A stretch of DNA of 64,000 nt, taken from Symbiodinium natans. Lineage: Eukaryota; Sar; Dinophyceae; Suessiales; Symbiodiniaceae. Shown here in pieces: positions 37,901 to 51,138 of this stretch. Numbering within the stretch: position 1 is the first letter of the stretch; each line of letters opens with the position of its first letter. The notes below the pieces were generated by a model. The model did not search any database, was not told the origin of the DNA, and was given only the letters and a program-made list of their open reading frames with translations. The translations under genes were made by a program, and so were the position numbers. The stretch covers positions 1 to 64,000 of the forward strand of contig CAJNDS010001780.1 of NCBI GenBank assembly GCA_905221605.1. The letters are read 5' to 3'.

Positions 37901-40857
37901 TTCAGGACACTGATGACAAACATGCTAGAGTTGCCAAAGGATTGAAGGTTCCTGGTGAACCCTCAGCCTCAGAAAGAGCCCAACATGAATTGACACATTT
38001 GCCTTTCAGAGATTGGTGTCCTCATTGTGTCAAATCAAAAGGTCGTCATGGTCCTGCAAAGAAACAGTCAGATAGGCAGCCTGTGATTCAGGTTGACTAT
38101 TGCTTCCAAGCTACACATCCAGATCTCCCATTGAGAAAGATCTTGTCAGCTTGTGATGTTCAGACTGGTTTAGGCATGGCTGTGATTGTTCCCTCAAAAG
38201 GTGAGAACAACTATGCAGTAGCCGAATTGAAGAAATTCATCTACGAGTGCGGAAGGACTTTTGGCATTCTGCAGTATGATCAAGAATCCCCATTGAAGAA
38301 TGTCTGCCAAAGAGTATGCGCTGAACTAGGTGGATTGAGTCTTCGTGCTGCGCCCAAATCACACCCACAAAGTAGTGGTTCGGTAGGTCAGATGCAAAGG
38401 ACATTGTATGGTCAAGTTCGCACTTTGATTGCCCAAGTTGAGCAAAACTTGAACATTCAGATCACTTCAGATCATGTTCTGTACCCCTGGGCATTGAAGC
38501 ATGCACAATGGCTATTGAACCGATACCTTGTTCATTCTGACGGATGTACGTCTTATTACAGACGATGGAACCGAAACTATGAAGGTGGATTGTGTCAGTT
38601 TGCAGAGGTTGTTCATGCCAAAGTGATTGGTGGTCACGCGGTTAGAAAAGCCGATATCCCTTGGAAGTCAGCATTGTGGCTAGGAAGAGACACTGAGGCA
38701 GATGAGATCATTGTTGCCACTGACGAAGGAGTGACTAAGGTCAGAACAGTCAGAAGGACTCCTCCTTCTCAGCATTGGCAGCCCGACATTGTCAATGGAC
38801 TCAAGGCTCTTCCTTGGAAGCCCAAGACTGATGGCGAACACACTACCGAGTTTGTATTGCCTAAGTCGCTGACTGTAATAGGAAAGGTTCGAGACCCTCC
38901 GGGATTGACACCACCTGTAGAGCCCAAAGAAGTTGTCAGGACCGAGAACCTCAAAACAGAGCCATTGCAACTTGAAGACATGCCAGAGAGAAGAGCTGAC
39001 ACGTCAATTGCTGAACAACCTGCATCTTCCTCCGCAGGAATTGTAAGGCCCGCTGAAGATGCGGAAGACGAGAGAGCAGCTAAGTCTCTTCGCATTGACC
39101 CCGAGGCTCCTGTAGCAGAACCGTCACCAAAGTCTAGGAAGATTGCTGCAGTCATGCAGCTGATTGGTGCTACTGTAGGAGTAAACAAAGCTATCACCAA
39201 GGATGGCGTTGAGGTTCCAGTTCATGTCAACTACGACGAAGATGAGTATCGCACTGAATTGAAGCTCACTGAACCTATCATTTGGGACATCACGCGTGAA
39301 TACCCTGAATTGGCCCAAAAGAAAGGAATGGACCACGAAATGGGCTCCATGAAGGATTTCAACGTGTACACTGAGGTTCCAATTGAAAAATGTACAGAAG
39401 AGCAAATCAGCAATGCCATTGGAGTTCGTTGGGTGAAAAGATGGAAGACGGACACGGAATTGCGAATGAGATTGGTCGTTCAAGGTTGTTACCAAGATGC
39501 GACGAAGCTAGACACAGATTCATTGTTTGCAAGCACGCCTTCGCTTGTGACGATGAGATTGCTTCTTGTCATGGCCTTAGCTCGCAATTGGTCTATCAGC
39601 CTTGCAGATATCTCAACCGCATTTCTTCACGCCGCTATTGGCGCAGATGAAGAGATTTTCGTCGTTCCTCCTGCAGAATACTATCCAACGAGAAATTGTC
39701 TGTGGAAACTCAACAGAGCTATGTATGGACTCAAGCAGAGTCCACGATTGTGGCAAGAACATTTTGCTAAGACTATGCAAAAGCTGGGATTCCGACGTTG
39801 CAAGTCCGATAGCAACTTGTATTGTCACTCTTCGAAACAGCTCTATGTTTTGGCGTATGTTGATGATTTGATGATTGTAGGAGACCCCGAACAGTCCAAA
39901 GCTTTCATTGATTCTCTCAACAAAGAACTTCTTGTGAAGATCACTGGACGATTGGAAGCAGGGAGCGAGCATTCCTTTCTAGGACGGAAACTGCGCCATA
40001 ATGGAGATTCCATCGACATCCTCATGTCTCAGCAGTACATTGAAGAGATTCTGAAGCTTTATAGCATGAACTCTAGCTCGAACATTGTGAACACAACAGG
40101 CTCCTCAGCCCTGAAGAGAGTTCAAGATTCTGACACCCCGCTAGACAAAGAGGAGCACTCGAAGTTTCGCACAGCAGTTGGAAAATTGCTTTGGCTAGCA
40201 TTCGTCAGGCCTGATTGTTCCTACGCGGTGAAGGAGCTCAGTCGTGATGTGAAAGGACCCACATTGGAGAGCCTCGCCAAGCTTAAGCATTTGCTGAGGT
40301 ATCTGAACGGTACTCGGCACACGGTGCTTAGATTGCGCCCGACTCATATGTTGACAGACTGGAAGTCGAGCCTGGAGCTCGTTTGCTTTGTCGACAGTGA
40401 TTGGGCCGGTTGCTCGAAGACAAGAAAGTCGACGAGCGGAAGCACGGTGCAATTGCTTGGCTCACCCATAGTGCACACATCTCGCACACAGGCTACCGTA
40501 GCACTGTCTTCCGGCGAAGCAGAACTGTATGCTATTGGCCAAGGCATTAACGAAGCTTTGTACGTAAAGTCGATCATCCTTGAAGCAGAATTTGCGCGCA
40601 AGGTACGCATTACTGTTCACACGGATAGCACGGCTGGAAAGTCTATTGCCTCACGGTTTGGAACTGGCAAGCGTACAAAACACGTTGAGCTTAGGTATCT
40701 GTACATGCAGAATCTGATTGACGCAGGCATGCTGCGAGTGTGCAAGATTGGCACAAAGGACAACTGTGCTGATCTCCTCACGAAGTATGTGTCCACGGAG
40801 ACATTGCAGTCTCTGTTGAATCGCTTAGGATTGATCCGCAACGACTTCCGATTGTGA
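34921..40857 (+). CDS. gag-pol: Copia-2 Gag-Pol polyprotein
   Basis: About 1978 residues in one frame. The frame is already open upstream to about 34820 (LEGTYDPCIDQHLEDF) but no in-frame ATG is visible, so the true start is undetermined. Gag: a capsid-like region, a KGKGKGFKGYKGKGKG repeat block (about 170-235) and the zinc knuckle CFICGSQSHWSKHC (about 236-249). Protease: LFDSGASANCC (about 487). Integrase: FRDWCPHCVKSKGRHG, Asp1059 in QVDYCF, Asp1120 in QYDQESP and, where Glu is expected, Gln1159 in VGQMQRTL. RT: SLADISTAFLHA, RAMYGLKQSPRLW and YVDDLMIVGD (nt about 39858). RNase H: CFVDSDWAGC, SSGEAELYA, VHTDSTAGK and NCADLLTK. Confidence 0.92.
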   Translation: MEDFEAANCPNQRLVDFSRQLHYLLAQITDGPARLVVRLNESGNGFETWRQLYERFALPDRARGVSLLSRLLDFRFRDASFEADLTEFISLKNKHEKATGKLLDDDLLVTLMVNKTSGALQQHLRLNVDALTTFSDVVQIVKQYYQSRHLANWRSPNSSEGPVPMDIGALKGKGKGFKGYKGKGKGFKGKSKGYKGKGKGKNWKGKGKKGFYKGTGKGKGKGKGGKIGKGPDSGTGCFICGSQSHWSKHCPQNRQSMIAESGELGYECTEEENWPEDIVDTSWWYDDWQSALYSEEDWTYWDDDSWYGQDWYDSSQDWSEDWSDWSLGAQPVFAASGSALSREVPNTGSPPLATQETAAAVTIESTERSEEREPLTPQLASNNPLLESPRRSSVAPRPVRPSLTSRLFVGALMLIGTLSASVPPHPRSADDVIVDRMIGSHTPHDDSSSESSIEGQSELVPNPTGIGIDRLSDFHIQSGIVDRSWILFDSGASANCCPPWFASDYPLHPVGSDCPALRSISGKTLSILGKRIVELDCNGHSLCVQFYVCEHIPFPLVSVSRFLLQDFWTIMAKDFMALMTPSNQTVPIVRQGTLVYLTPTVIPYSAYSGPRTELEISSLMDDLDLETIDLELRGITDSTHCEYDHLSKISSLVAMAQARARSKPAFARTVAAKRKATKNMDYWEIDDPNCLLIRHHVKTRRAMFGLTRLRSSLPVAEDRLTGARVTKVRYKDGTEQVYRDADWRSLEDPDAALSGDWTGTTEFALYPASGQLETGAKRTRERTRPQEALSSSPRPTRPIESVPSRGTEKESKKVRIVSKQPEKPQSATRSAPSTLEQVSRGESQLGDSEIAILRRLRSIGEFNAKMREDLVRLYHTLDSTTNKERTTDYWLQLPNYWVRMVHQKRTDTVHPDDEPSPIAEQSLGDLLTAERYTYIVESQFPELNGSEIEDLWCTMLDPDGVETEPKEDPRRELYHVWRGFVVFASVPIEVGRPIQDTDDKHARVAKGLKVPGEPSASERAQHELTHLPFRDWCPHCVKSKGRHGPAKKQSDRQPVIQVDYCFQATHPDLPLRKILSACDVQTGLGMAVIVPSKGENNYAVAELKKFIYECGRTFGILQYDQESPLKNVCQRVCAELGGLSLRAAPKSHPQSSGSVGQMQRTLYGQVRTLIAQVEQNLNIQITSDHVLYPWALKHAQWLLNRYLVHSDGCTSYYRRWNRNYEGGLCQFAEVVHAKVIGGHAVRKADIPWKSALWLGRDTEADEIIVATDEGVTKVRTVRRTPPSQHWQPDIVNGLKALPWKPKTDGEHTTEFVLPKSLTVIGKVRDPPGLTPPVEPKEVVRTENLKTEPLQLEDMPERRADTSIAEQPASSSAGIVRPAEDAEDERAAKSLRIDPEAPVAEPSPKSRKIAAVMQLIGATVGVNKAITKDGVEVPVHVNYDEDEYRTELKLTEPIIWDITREYPELAQKKGMDHEMGSMKDFNVYTEVPIEKCTEEQISNAIGVRWVKRWKTDTELRMRLVVQGCYQDATKLDTDSLFASTPSLVTMRLLLVMALARNWSISLADISTAFLHAAIGADEEIFVVPPAEYYPTRNCLWKLNRAMYGLKQSPRLWQEHFAKTMQKLGFRRCKSDSNLYCHSSKQLYVLAYVDDLMIVGDPEQSKAFIDSLNKELLVKITGRLEAGSEHSFLGRKLRHNGDSIDILMSQQYIEEILKLYSMNSSSNIVNTTGSSALKRVQDSDTPLDKEEHSKFRTAVGKLLWLAFVRPDCSYAVKELSRDVKGPTLESLAKLKHLLRYLNGTRHTVLRLRPTHMLTDWKSSLELVCFVDSDWAGCSKTRKSTSGSTVQLLGSPIVHTSRTQATVALSSGEAELYAIGQGINEALYVKSIILEAEFARKVRITVHTDSTAGKSIASRFGTGKRTKHVELRYLYMQNLIDAGMLRVCKIGTKDNCADLLTKYVSTETLQSLLNRLGLIRNDFRL

Positions 40858-41467
40858 CTGAAGCACTGGCGTCGTTTCACTTACCCTTAAAAAAAATTGT
40901 TTCATGTGTTCCTTTTGGCATTGCATGTTCAGTCTTCACATGTTACATGTTCTGACTGAGGGACCGAGAGAGAGAAGAAGAAGAGCATTGGCATTGACAA
41001 ACATTGTCTGCATTGCTGCTTGTGTCACATGGCATTGACAAACACTGTCTGCATTGATGCTTGTGTCACATGGGGACATGTATTGGTTTCGCGTTTTGAT
41101 TCCTTACATTGCTTCGCATACGCCATGCCCAGGCTACAAACAAAAGATTGCATGCGTCAGCACTCATTGCACAACGAAAACTCGCCCTTGCATGCAACAA
41201 CACATTGACCACACGCAACAACGCATTGTACAGCAGCATAGTGCTTAGAGTAGAGCCTCTCTAACTAGCACATTGTACATAGATTGCTTCTTTCAAGTTT
41301 TCCCAGTATTTTATTTTCTCCTTTAGGCTTTTCCGATTTTCCTTTTAGGTGAATTGTGATCTTGGAAGTGCTGTTGAGAATTTTGTCTTTGTTGCATTCT
41401 CTGCTGTGATTGCAGTCACGAGAGCATTCCTGTGGGCATTGTGCACCTCCGAAGCCCCATTGCAGCC
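40858..41467 (+). other. Copia-2 spacer after gag-pol
   Basis: No gene. It contains a 41-bp tandem duplication (40992-41032 and 41033-41073, CATTGACAAACA...GTGTCACATGG) and many CATTG words. Confidence 0.6.
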
Positions 41468-42718
41468 ATGGACAACGCTGCAATTGAGAACAGTTGCGGC
41501 ATTGTGTCGTCCCAAGGTGTTGGGATTGAGCTCAGGAAGACGGCGTTGGCCAATCTTGAGCGATTGGTCACGCTGGCCATTGGCCAATTCGGACCGGAGG
41601 CCTTGCTCTGGACCCTATTGGCTTCCATTGTGAGTGCCCTCCCATTGGAGGAAGAGATCACACTGTCGCTGGTCGCCGCACACCCGCAAGAGACTGGTGT
41701 ATTGGCCTTGGCGGAATTGTTGGCGCGTCTCGAAATCTTGATCGACCGTGTCACCTCCACATTGGTGGCCCGGACACGCCAGATTCCACAGCTGGCATTG
41801 GACCCACTGCGCGTCCTGAATTGCCGGTTTGCGACGGCGCCATTGCCAACTGGAAACGACCATTGGTGTAGCATGAGCCTAAAGGTCAAGATGCTCATTG
41901 AGCGCTGCGAGGCGGCCATTGGTGAAGTGGTGGATCTTTCAACGGCCATTGGCTCCTACACTGCGTTGCCCCACATGGATTGGATCAAGGCATTGGTTCA
42001 GCAGACGACCCTGGTGAAGGCATTGGGAGCTGGACGATACGACGAGACATTGTCCAACTTGTGGGCAATTGTCTGCTTGCCTTTGAGTCTGGTTCGGACA
42101 TTGGTGGGCATGGATACCGATGATGCTGAGGGAGACATTGAGCTGGACTGGGATTGTCTCCCATGCCGCCAGCTGAACATCGCCTTCTCAATTGAAGGAG
42201 CCGTGGCGAAGCTCGCCCATTGGGTCAGGCAGACCCACTTGGAGGCCCATTGGCAGGAGGCTGCGGCATTGGTCTTCTTCCGGCCAACAAAGGCCTTCAT
42301 GGCCCCGATTGCCAAGAACCCCAGCTTCACCGGGGGGTTGAGCAATTGGCATAACCAGTCGTATGTGCCTGCCACGACGCTCATGGTGGCGACCGATTTC
42401 GCATTGTCGCCATTGCAGCGGGACCTGGCTTTGGTGGTGGAATTGGGATGCACGGTATTGGACCTTGCATGGGCAATCCACCAGGATGCCATTGCGAACC
42501 CGATTGGCTTCCAGATGGGCTTCACGCGCTCCGTTGCCTACCCGAAGGCATTGAGGGATGTCTTCTCGATGTGCGGCATTGATGATGACATGAACGAAGT
42601 GGAGATTGGCGGCACAGCCAGTCGCCCATCGGAGCATCGTGGTTCGGTGCCCGAAGCCGTGCCCTCCATTGGCACGACCATTGTGGTCCCGAATGGCAGC
42701 CATGTCACGATTGGCTAG
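41468..42718 (+). CDS. extra ORF of Copia-2 between pol and 3' LTR
   Basis: The ATG at 41468 has a good context (GCAGCCATGG) and gives about 416 residues; the frame is open from 41432. The protein is Leu/Ala/Ile-rich with several amphipathic helices and scattered Trp and Cys (LPCRQLNIAF, HWQEAAALVFF). No signal peptide, clear membrane anchor or known domain was recognised. The position matches the env-like extra ORF of some plant and algal copia elements. The DNA holds about 46 ATTG words, roughly one per 27 bases, so part of the amino-acid composition (Ala-Leu, Pro-Leu, Gly-Ile) follows from that word. The function is unknown. Confidence 0.65.
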   Translation: MDNAAIENSCGIVSSQGVGIELRKTALANLERLVTLAIGQFGPEALLWTLLASIVSALPLEEEITLSLVAAHPQETGVLALAELLARLEILIDRVTSTLVARTRQIPQLALDPLRVLNCRFATAPLPTGNDHWCSMSLKVKMLIERCEAAIGEVVDLSTAIGSYTALPHMDWIKALVQQTTLVKALGAGRYDETLSNLWAIVCLPLSLVRTLVGMDTDDAEGDIELDWDCLPCRQLNIAFSIEGAVAKLAHWVRQTHLEAHWQEAAALVFFRPTKAFMAPIAKNPSFTGGLSNWHNQSYVPATTLMVATDFALSPLQRDLALVVELGCTVLDLAWAIHQDAIANPIGFQMGFTRSVAYPKALRDVFSMCGIDDDMNEVEIGGTASRPSEHRGSVPEAVPSIGTTIVVPNGSHVTIG

Positions 42719-43111
42719 GTGCATTGCCTGAGTGCAACAGTTTTGATGAGCTGCTGATTGGCATTCGACGTCGTACGCTGCGTTTTCTGGATCTCAGAAT
42801 TGCCTCGAGCAATATATTGACTGGAATTGGCAGAATCGATGGTTGATCGTTCTCAGCTGCGGTGCATTGCCACTCGTCACTGCGTGATGTTGCTTCCACG
42901 TGGCATTGTACAGTCTTTTGAGCCGGATTCTTGCAGATTTACATTGCAGTTCCGAAGTGCAAAAGAGATGTGAGCCTGAGCAGTTGAGTCGTGTTCCATT
43001 GTTGCTTCTTGAATGAATTTTGATGCTGATATATATTTTGGATGGAGTTTGAATTGTTTCGAGAATCTGACCTGATGCGAATTTGCAATGAATTGCGAAT
43101 TCGAGGGACCG
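42719..43111 (+). other. Copia-2 pre-LTR spacer
   Basis: No gene. It ends GAGGGACCG just before the 3' LTR, a weak polypurine tract. Confidence 0.5.
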
Positions 43112-43324
43112 TGTTAGGATGATTGGTCAGATCACCTTTGTATCCACACAGAGATGCATTGGTCACCAGAGGATTGCTGGATCAACTTTGGCTCAAGTCG
43201 GAAAACATTGAGCTCGAGTGATTGCATCACACAGCAGAGTTGGTGCTTGTGATTGTGCTTGATTGAATTGAGCAGTTCTGAGATCACCTGATTGAGTAGA
43301 CGATTTCGCTTTTGTAAAATTTCA
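43112..43324 (+). repeat. Copia-2 3' LTR
   Basis: 213 bp, identical to the 5' LTR as read, with the same TTTGGCTCAAG at 43187-43197. Confidence 0.93.
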
Positions 43325-43575
43325 TTAAGGGGGGGCTTAAGGGGGCTTAAAGGGGGGCTTAAGGGGGGGCTCAAGGGGGAGCTTAAGGGGGGACTTAAAG
43401 GGGGGGCTTAAGGGGGGGGCTTGAGGGGGGCTGAGAGGGGGCTTAAGGGCTTTGACCCTTTCCCCCCCCCCCCTTCCGGGACCCCCTTTGCAGGGATCCT
43501 TTTGAAGGGGGGCTTAAGGGGGGCTTAAAGGGGGGCTTAAAGGGGGGCTTAAGCCCCCCTTTGCTTAAAGGGGGG
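43325..43575 (+). repeat. G-rich array, right part
   Basis: The GGGGGGCTTAAA-like array continues and starts with the TTAAG target duplication (43325-43329). A short unique C/T-rich stretch at about 43450-43500 interrupts it, and its last part contains an inverted unit (CTTAAGCCCCCCTTT). Confidence 0.8.
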
Positions 43576-47101
<3,526 letters not shown>

Positions 47102-48664
47102 GCGAGAGAGAGACGAAGAGCGAGGAGCATCCGGCTTGCCCCATCCAAGTCTCTCGACGCATCACATGAGAAAACATTGCAGTGGTCGCAGTGAAGTGCC
47201 ACTCGATGTATTGCATGAATTCCGACACACAGAGTGCGCCGAAGATCGACGAGGTCAGCGTCGGCAGTTCCTTCTTCAGGGTTGCAAAGAGCTCACGCGT
47301 CGTTTCGGGTTGCCTTAACCGAAAGAGGGCCTTTATTGCGAGGCGTCGCGGATTCTGTGCTGCCGAAAATTGGTAAGCCAGCTTCTGCTCCCTTCAATGG
47401 ACAAGGGCGGTGAGAAGAAAGTAAACCGGATGTCCACGCAGCGATGGCTCAATGACAAATCAGCCGTGCGCATGTGAAGGCTGCGTATGTTTGCGCGGTA
47501 AGCAAAACAACACTAGGAGTCCCAGCGCCAACACTTTGCTGAAGCCTTTTCCCCCACCGAAAGAAGGATGAACACTTAGACTCCAGTGTGCAGCCCGTCT
47601 GATACGTCATGATACGTCACAATTCGTATTGATTGTTGTCTCGAGTCCGAGCCACCACACGATGCTCAATGCCTGGATTGCAGTTGCCGTTGCACTCGGC
47701 GGGCGAATTGCAACGTCTGAAGGCGGGTCCCGGAGTGCTCAGTTCCGCAATGTGCAATTGCTCTTGCTTCACAGCTCCATCATGAACAGGTGTTAGCACA
47801 GGCCGTTGTTGCAGGGTCTTTGTTTTATGTTAGGCTTCGAGGGAGTTTGGTATCTGATGGGTTCTTCCCAATCTGCTCTGCAAAGGTGTCAGCCACGCTT
47901 GGGCCTTCACGAAGCCTTCTATGAACCCCAAATCTGTCTTGACTCAGGAACCAAGCCCCCCAGGAAAGACTGCCACTAGTTAAGCGGAAATTTGCAGCAG
48001 GCCCTTGGGTGAAGTGGGTGTAAGGTTTTGTAACATCAACAAGAACGAGTACTACTGTAATTGAAAGGGATGACGGCAACAAGTCGTGTCAATAATTTCC
48101 ATGAGCAAGAAGCTGGGAAATTTGTGCCCGCTCTCAGGCACTGATGTTGACTCGCCCTGGCCTGAACCTGAACCTGAACCTGGTGAGCAGGCAGGGCAAC
48201 CTGCCAAACGTAATGAATGAGCAAATAGGTCATACAGGTGCCTGAAGCAGGTACAGGATCCGCGAGCTGAGTTGCCTCATGCACCTCCAGTCTCAAGGAA
48301 CGACTTTAGTTGGTACATGTTGGTACCCTGCCACCTCGTCTTTTTGTGGCGATTTTTTCCGGAGCATCTCCGGCTTTTCTTGTTGGCAAAAAAGGCACCA
48401 TGCACCAGGTCAAGATGGCAGATCTGGATGTTTCTTTCTTAGGAATCTGCACGGTCGCTGTTTCGAACGACACGTATATTTTTGCCATGACCCACCCGGA
48501 TGCAAATTTAGCCTGGTCATGGTGACACATGTGGTTCCCTCGGACCTCCCGCCGTTTGCGTGAAACCCAAACTGAGCCGTGGGGTGCCAAGCCTTGATAT
48601 GTGCAATATGTGACCCTTTGAAAATGGCCGATCCTGATGTTTTTCACTTCCAACCCTGTGCTCA
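47102..48664. other. unassigned region
   Basis: Nothing convincing on either strand. A short CTGAACCTGAACC repeat lies at 48164-48182. Confidence 0.35.
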
Positions 48665-48794
48665 GCAAAAGGCTCATACTTTGGAGACCACCTCCCGTTG
48701 GAGGTCTGCGGCGCGCTCAGCATCTCGACGCTGGCCGCCTGGTGCCGCGGTGCGCCCGTGCCTCCGGGCTGCTACCTCATCAACGTGCTGCTGG
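48665..48794 (+). CDS. Pmp-like gene 1, putative first visible exon
   Basis: The frame reads KGSYFGDHLPLEVCGALSIS then TLAAWCRGAPVPPGCYLINVLLG. It is homologous to 60781-60873 in gene 2 (LAEWCGGSTLPGGCFHVELLG). A GC donor (CTGCTGG|GCTGAG) ends the exon at 48794. Its function within the protein is unknown; two conserved Cys (AWC, PGC) suggest an extracellular fold. The start is uncertain (candidate acceptor TGCTCAG just before 48665). Confidence 0.5.
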
Positions 48795-49495
48795 GCTGAG
48801 GGTTTAGGGTTGATAGGGTTTAGGGTTCAGGGTTTAAGCTTTATGGTTTAGGGTGTAGGGTGTAGGATGTATGGTGTAGGGGGTAGGGGGCTTCTTTGAA
48901 TTGGGGGATCGGCATCAAAATGAAGGGATAAGAGCTCCACCCGCATCAGAAGCTGTGGTGTGTCTTTTGTCCAGATGACTTTGTGCATGTTGGCGAAGAG
49001 CAGGTGCGTTTTTCTGATCTTCCCTGCCTCTCTGGAGGATGATAGTTTTCCTATCTTTCAATACTTTCCGGTGTCCACACTGGCATGATGGGCTTAGCTC
49101 CTTTCATCTTTCAGTTCCACTGTATTGCGTGGGAGTCGAAGATGCGGTTCCAAGTCTTGACAGGACATGGGAGCGACAAAGAAAGTTACCGGGAAGCTGC
49201 CCAAGGCTTGAAAGGAACTCGGATACTGGCGTAACGTCCGTAACGTGCTTTGGCGTGGAGCAACTACGTAAAGGTTGGAGCCGACCGGAGGTGAGAAGCG
49301 TAGCAGCGCACACGAGACGCCATCGCAATGGAAGTCCTGATTGAAAGCCTGGCAAAGAATTCGTGCGAAAATGACTAGGTGGGTGTACGAAAATCCCCCA
49401 GTATCGACCCCCAAATACTAGGATTCCCTTATATTAAGGACCCTCATTTCGGAAACCCCCAAACGTAAGCCTTCCGGTGAAATTCCGTGCCAAGG
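48795..49495 (+). other. gene 1 intron with degenerate telomeric repeat and a dispersed repeat
   Basis: The intron begins GCTGAGGG and runs straight into degenerate TTTAGGG units (48800-48885). A copy of a dispersed CCCCAAATA...AGGATTCCCTTATA repeat lies at 49407-49465. The acceptor is near 49495 (GTGCCAAG|GTCGG) but the phase does not fit the donor perfectly, so boundaries are provisional. Confidence 0.45.
49407..49465 (+). repeat. dispersed repeat copy 1
   Basis: CCCCCAAATACTAGGATTCC...CATTTCGGAAACCCCCA; related to 51939-51976 (+) and 62322-62392 (-). All three lie in presumed introns of the Pmp-like genes. Confidence 0.7.
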
Positions 49496-49650
49496 TCGGT
49501 TTCCACTGAGCTGTCCAGCGGCTGCCAGCTGAGGGGCCCCAGCGTCGGAAGCCCGCGCGCTGCATCCTTGATGGGCGAAGGCTCCCTGGCAGGCAGCGAC
49601 CTTCTGCTCGCCGGCCGGCTGCGTTTTTCCGTGCGCCTGAACCTCAATGG
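49496..49650 (+). CDS. Pmp-like gene 1 exon
   Basis: The frame reads SVSTELSSGCQLRGPSVGSP ... LAGSDLLLAGRLRFSVRLNLNG, matching two separate exons of gene 2 (61016-61104 and 61696-61766). It ends in a GC donor (AATGG|GCGCC). The 'L-L-x-G-R-L...L-L-x-G' pattern looks like rungs of a beta-helix. Confidence 0.6.
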
Positions 49651-49726
49651 GCGCCTCGGATGCCGTTCCTCCGGACCAGGGAGAGGCATGTGCGATTTCC
49701 GGACGGGAGACAGCGCAAGAACCGAG

Positions 49727-49847
49727 GTCCCTAGCGCTGGAAGATGCGCAGGTCGTCATGTCGGGCAGCATGGCCACGGAAGACGCAAAGAAGGGCGGCG
49801 CATTCGTTGCCCAGGGTGCTGTAACCCTGAGCAGGGCAAACTTGACA
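49727..49847 (+). CDS. Pmp-like gene 1 exon (GGAF repeat)
   Basis: After a 76-bp intron (49651-49726, GC...AG|G) the frame gives SLALEDAQVVMSGSMATEDA and KKGGAFVAQGAVTLSRANLT. This is one repeat of the GGA[FIL]...S.L type known from chlamydial polymorphic membrane proteins and from many dinoflagellate proteins. Gene 2 has the same exon at 61922-62045 with the same intron phase. Confidence 0.65.
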
Positions 49848-50808
49848 GCCACCTGGGCCGCGTTATGCCAGAACAGTCGTGATGTCGTGGTTACTTCATC
49901 CGTCAAAGTGGAACTGAGTAGTTCTGCTCCTGGTCGGTGTTCGCATAAATTTTGTACCGCATGATGCCATAGACCCCCGCATGCAAACTTCTACTCTTGG
50001 CACCATGTCGACATGATTTCCAGTTCGTCCTGTGTAGTACAGCTGTTCAGGTCGAGGGCACGCGAGCACGACAGGGAGGTGGTTTTTATGCCGGCAACCT
50101 GATGCTTGCCTCATGATCAGGTCCAGCAATCGCATCGGGTAGATCAAGTGATCTCGCTGTGCGTTGAAGCACGCCTGTTGTTGTCTTTGCTTCCGCCTCA
50201 TCTCAGCAGGGCTGCGTCTCCACACAACTGTTCTGTTGTAAACGCTGCCTTCAGGCTTCAGGTTGGACATTGACTCTGCTGCTAGTACTTTCTGCCAGTG
50301 CTACTAGTGCTACTGTGACGATTACGGCCACTTCGGGCACGCAGACGAGGGCCGCTACATTGACTACGACAGCTCTGACGACTAAAACCACTTGCACAGC
50401 TGTCCTATGCACTGCAGTTTTGTTAGATGGCGTCCATAGGGCTAATTTCCGAAGTGGCGTACTAGGTCGGCCAGAAGGCAGCGCGCCATTAAATATTCGT
50501 GCTGCTTGTCCTTTTAGTTCACCTCTCCTCGAAGTGGCCAAGGTAATGATCTTACACAGTCACAGCAGCATCTGTCTCGAAGGGACTGATTTGCATTGCA
50601 TGCGCCTTCAGCCCAGAGAGAATTCGCTTACATTCACTACTCTTGATCCACGTCGCTAGATGCAGCATGAGTGTTGCCCTATGCGGGCATGCATCGACTT
50701 GCTTTGACAGCCAAGGACACTTCTCCATGCGACGCTTTCCATCGTCGACAGCATCGCCACGACAGGCGGGCCAAAGTTGTACGAGTCAAGGGGTGCCATG
50801 AACAACCC

Positions 50809-50906
50809 AAAACCCTAGACCCTAGACCCTAGACCCTAAACCCTAAACCCTAAACCCTAAACCCTAAAACCCTAAAACCCTAAAACCCTAAACCCTAAAC
50901 CCTAAG
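50809..50906 (-). repeat. interstitial telomeric repeat
   Basis: CCCTAAA units, with CCCTAGA variants at the left end and CCCTAAAA variants inside. Confidence 0.95.
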
Positions 50907-51138
50907 CATTATTTCTTGTGCTGTAAAAGCATTGGGGTTCAGGGGGTCCAGGTACATACCGTGTTTTAAGTCCTTCCTGCCATAGGGGTAGAACTAGCAA
51001 TTGATCATTCTTGCATTGCTGGTCCTGGGGTTCCGGCGCCTGTAACGCGCCTGGCGTTTGAACCGCTTCTTCACGTTTCACGGTTTTTTCTTGTTTGGGG
51101 AGAGGGGGGGGGGTAAGAATGTCAGTCATATTGCGTTC

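Larger units (their letters stand above)
34559..43324 (+). mobile_element. Copia-2 LTR retrotransposon, young insertion
   Basis: The element is complete: identical 213-bp LTRs (34559-34771 and 43112-43324, TG...CA), a primer site, one long gag-pol ORF, an additional ORF before the 3' LTR, and a TTAAG target duplication. I see no difference between the LTRs, so insertion is recent. The whole internal sequence is unusually rich in ATTG. The third integrase catalytic residue appears changed from Glu to Gln, so this copy probably depended on an active relative or lost function very recently. Confidence 0.93.
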
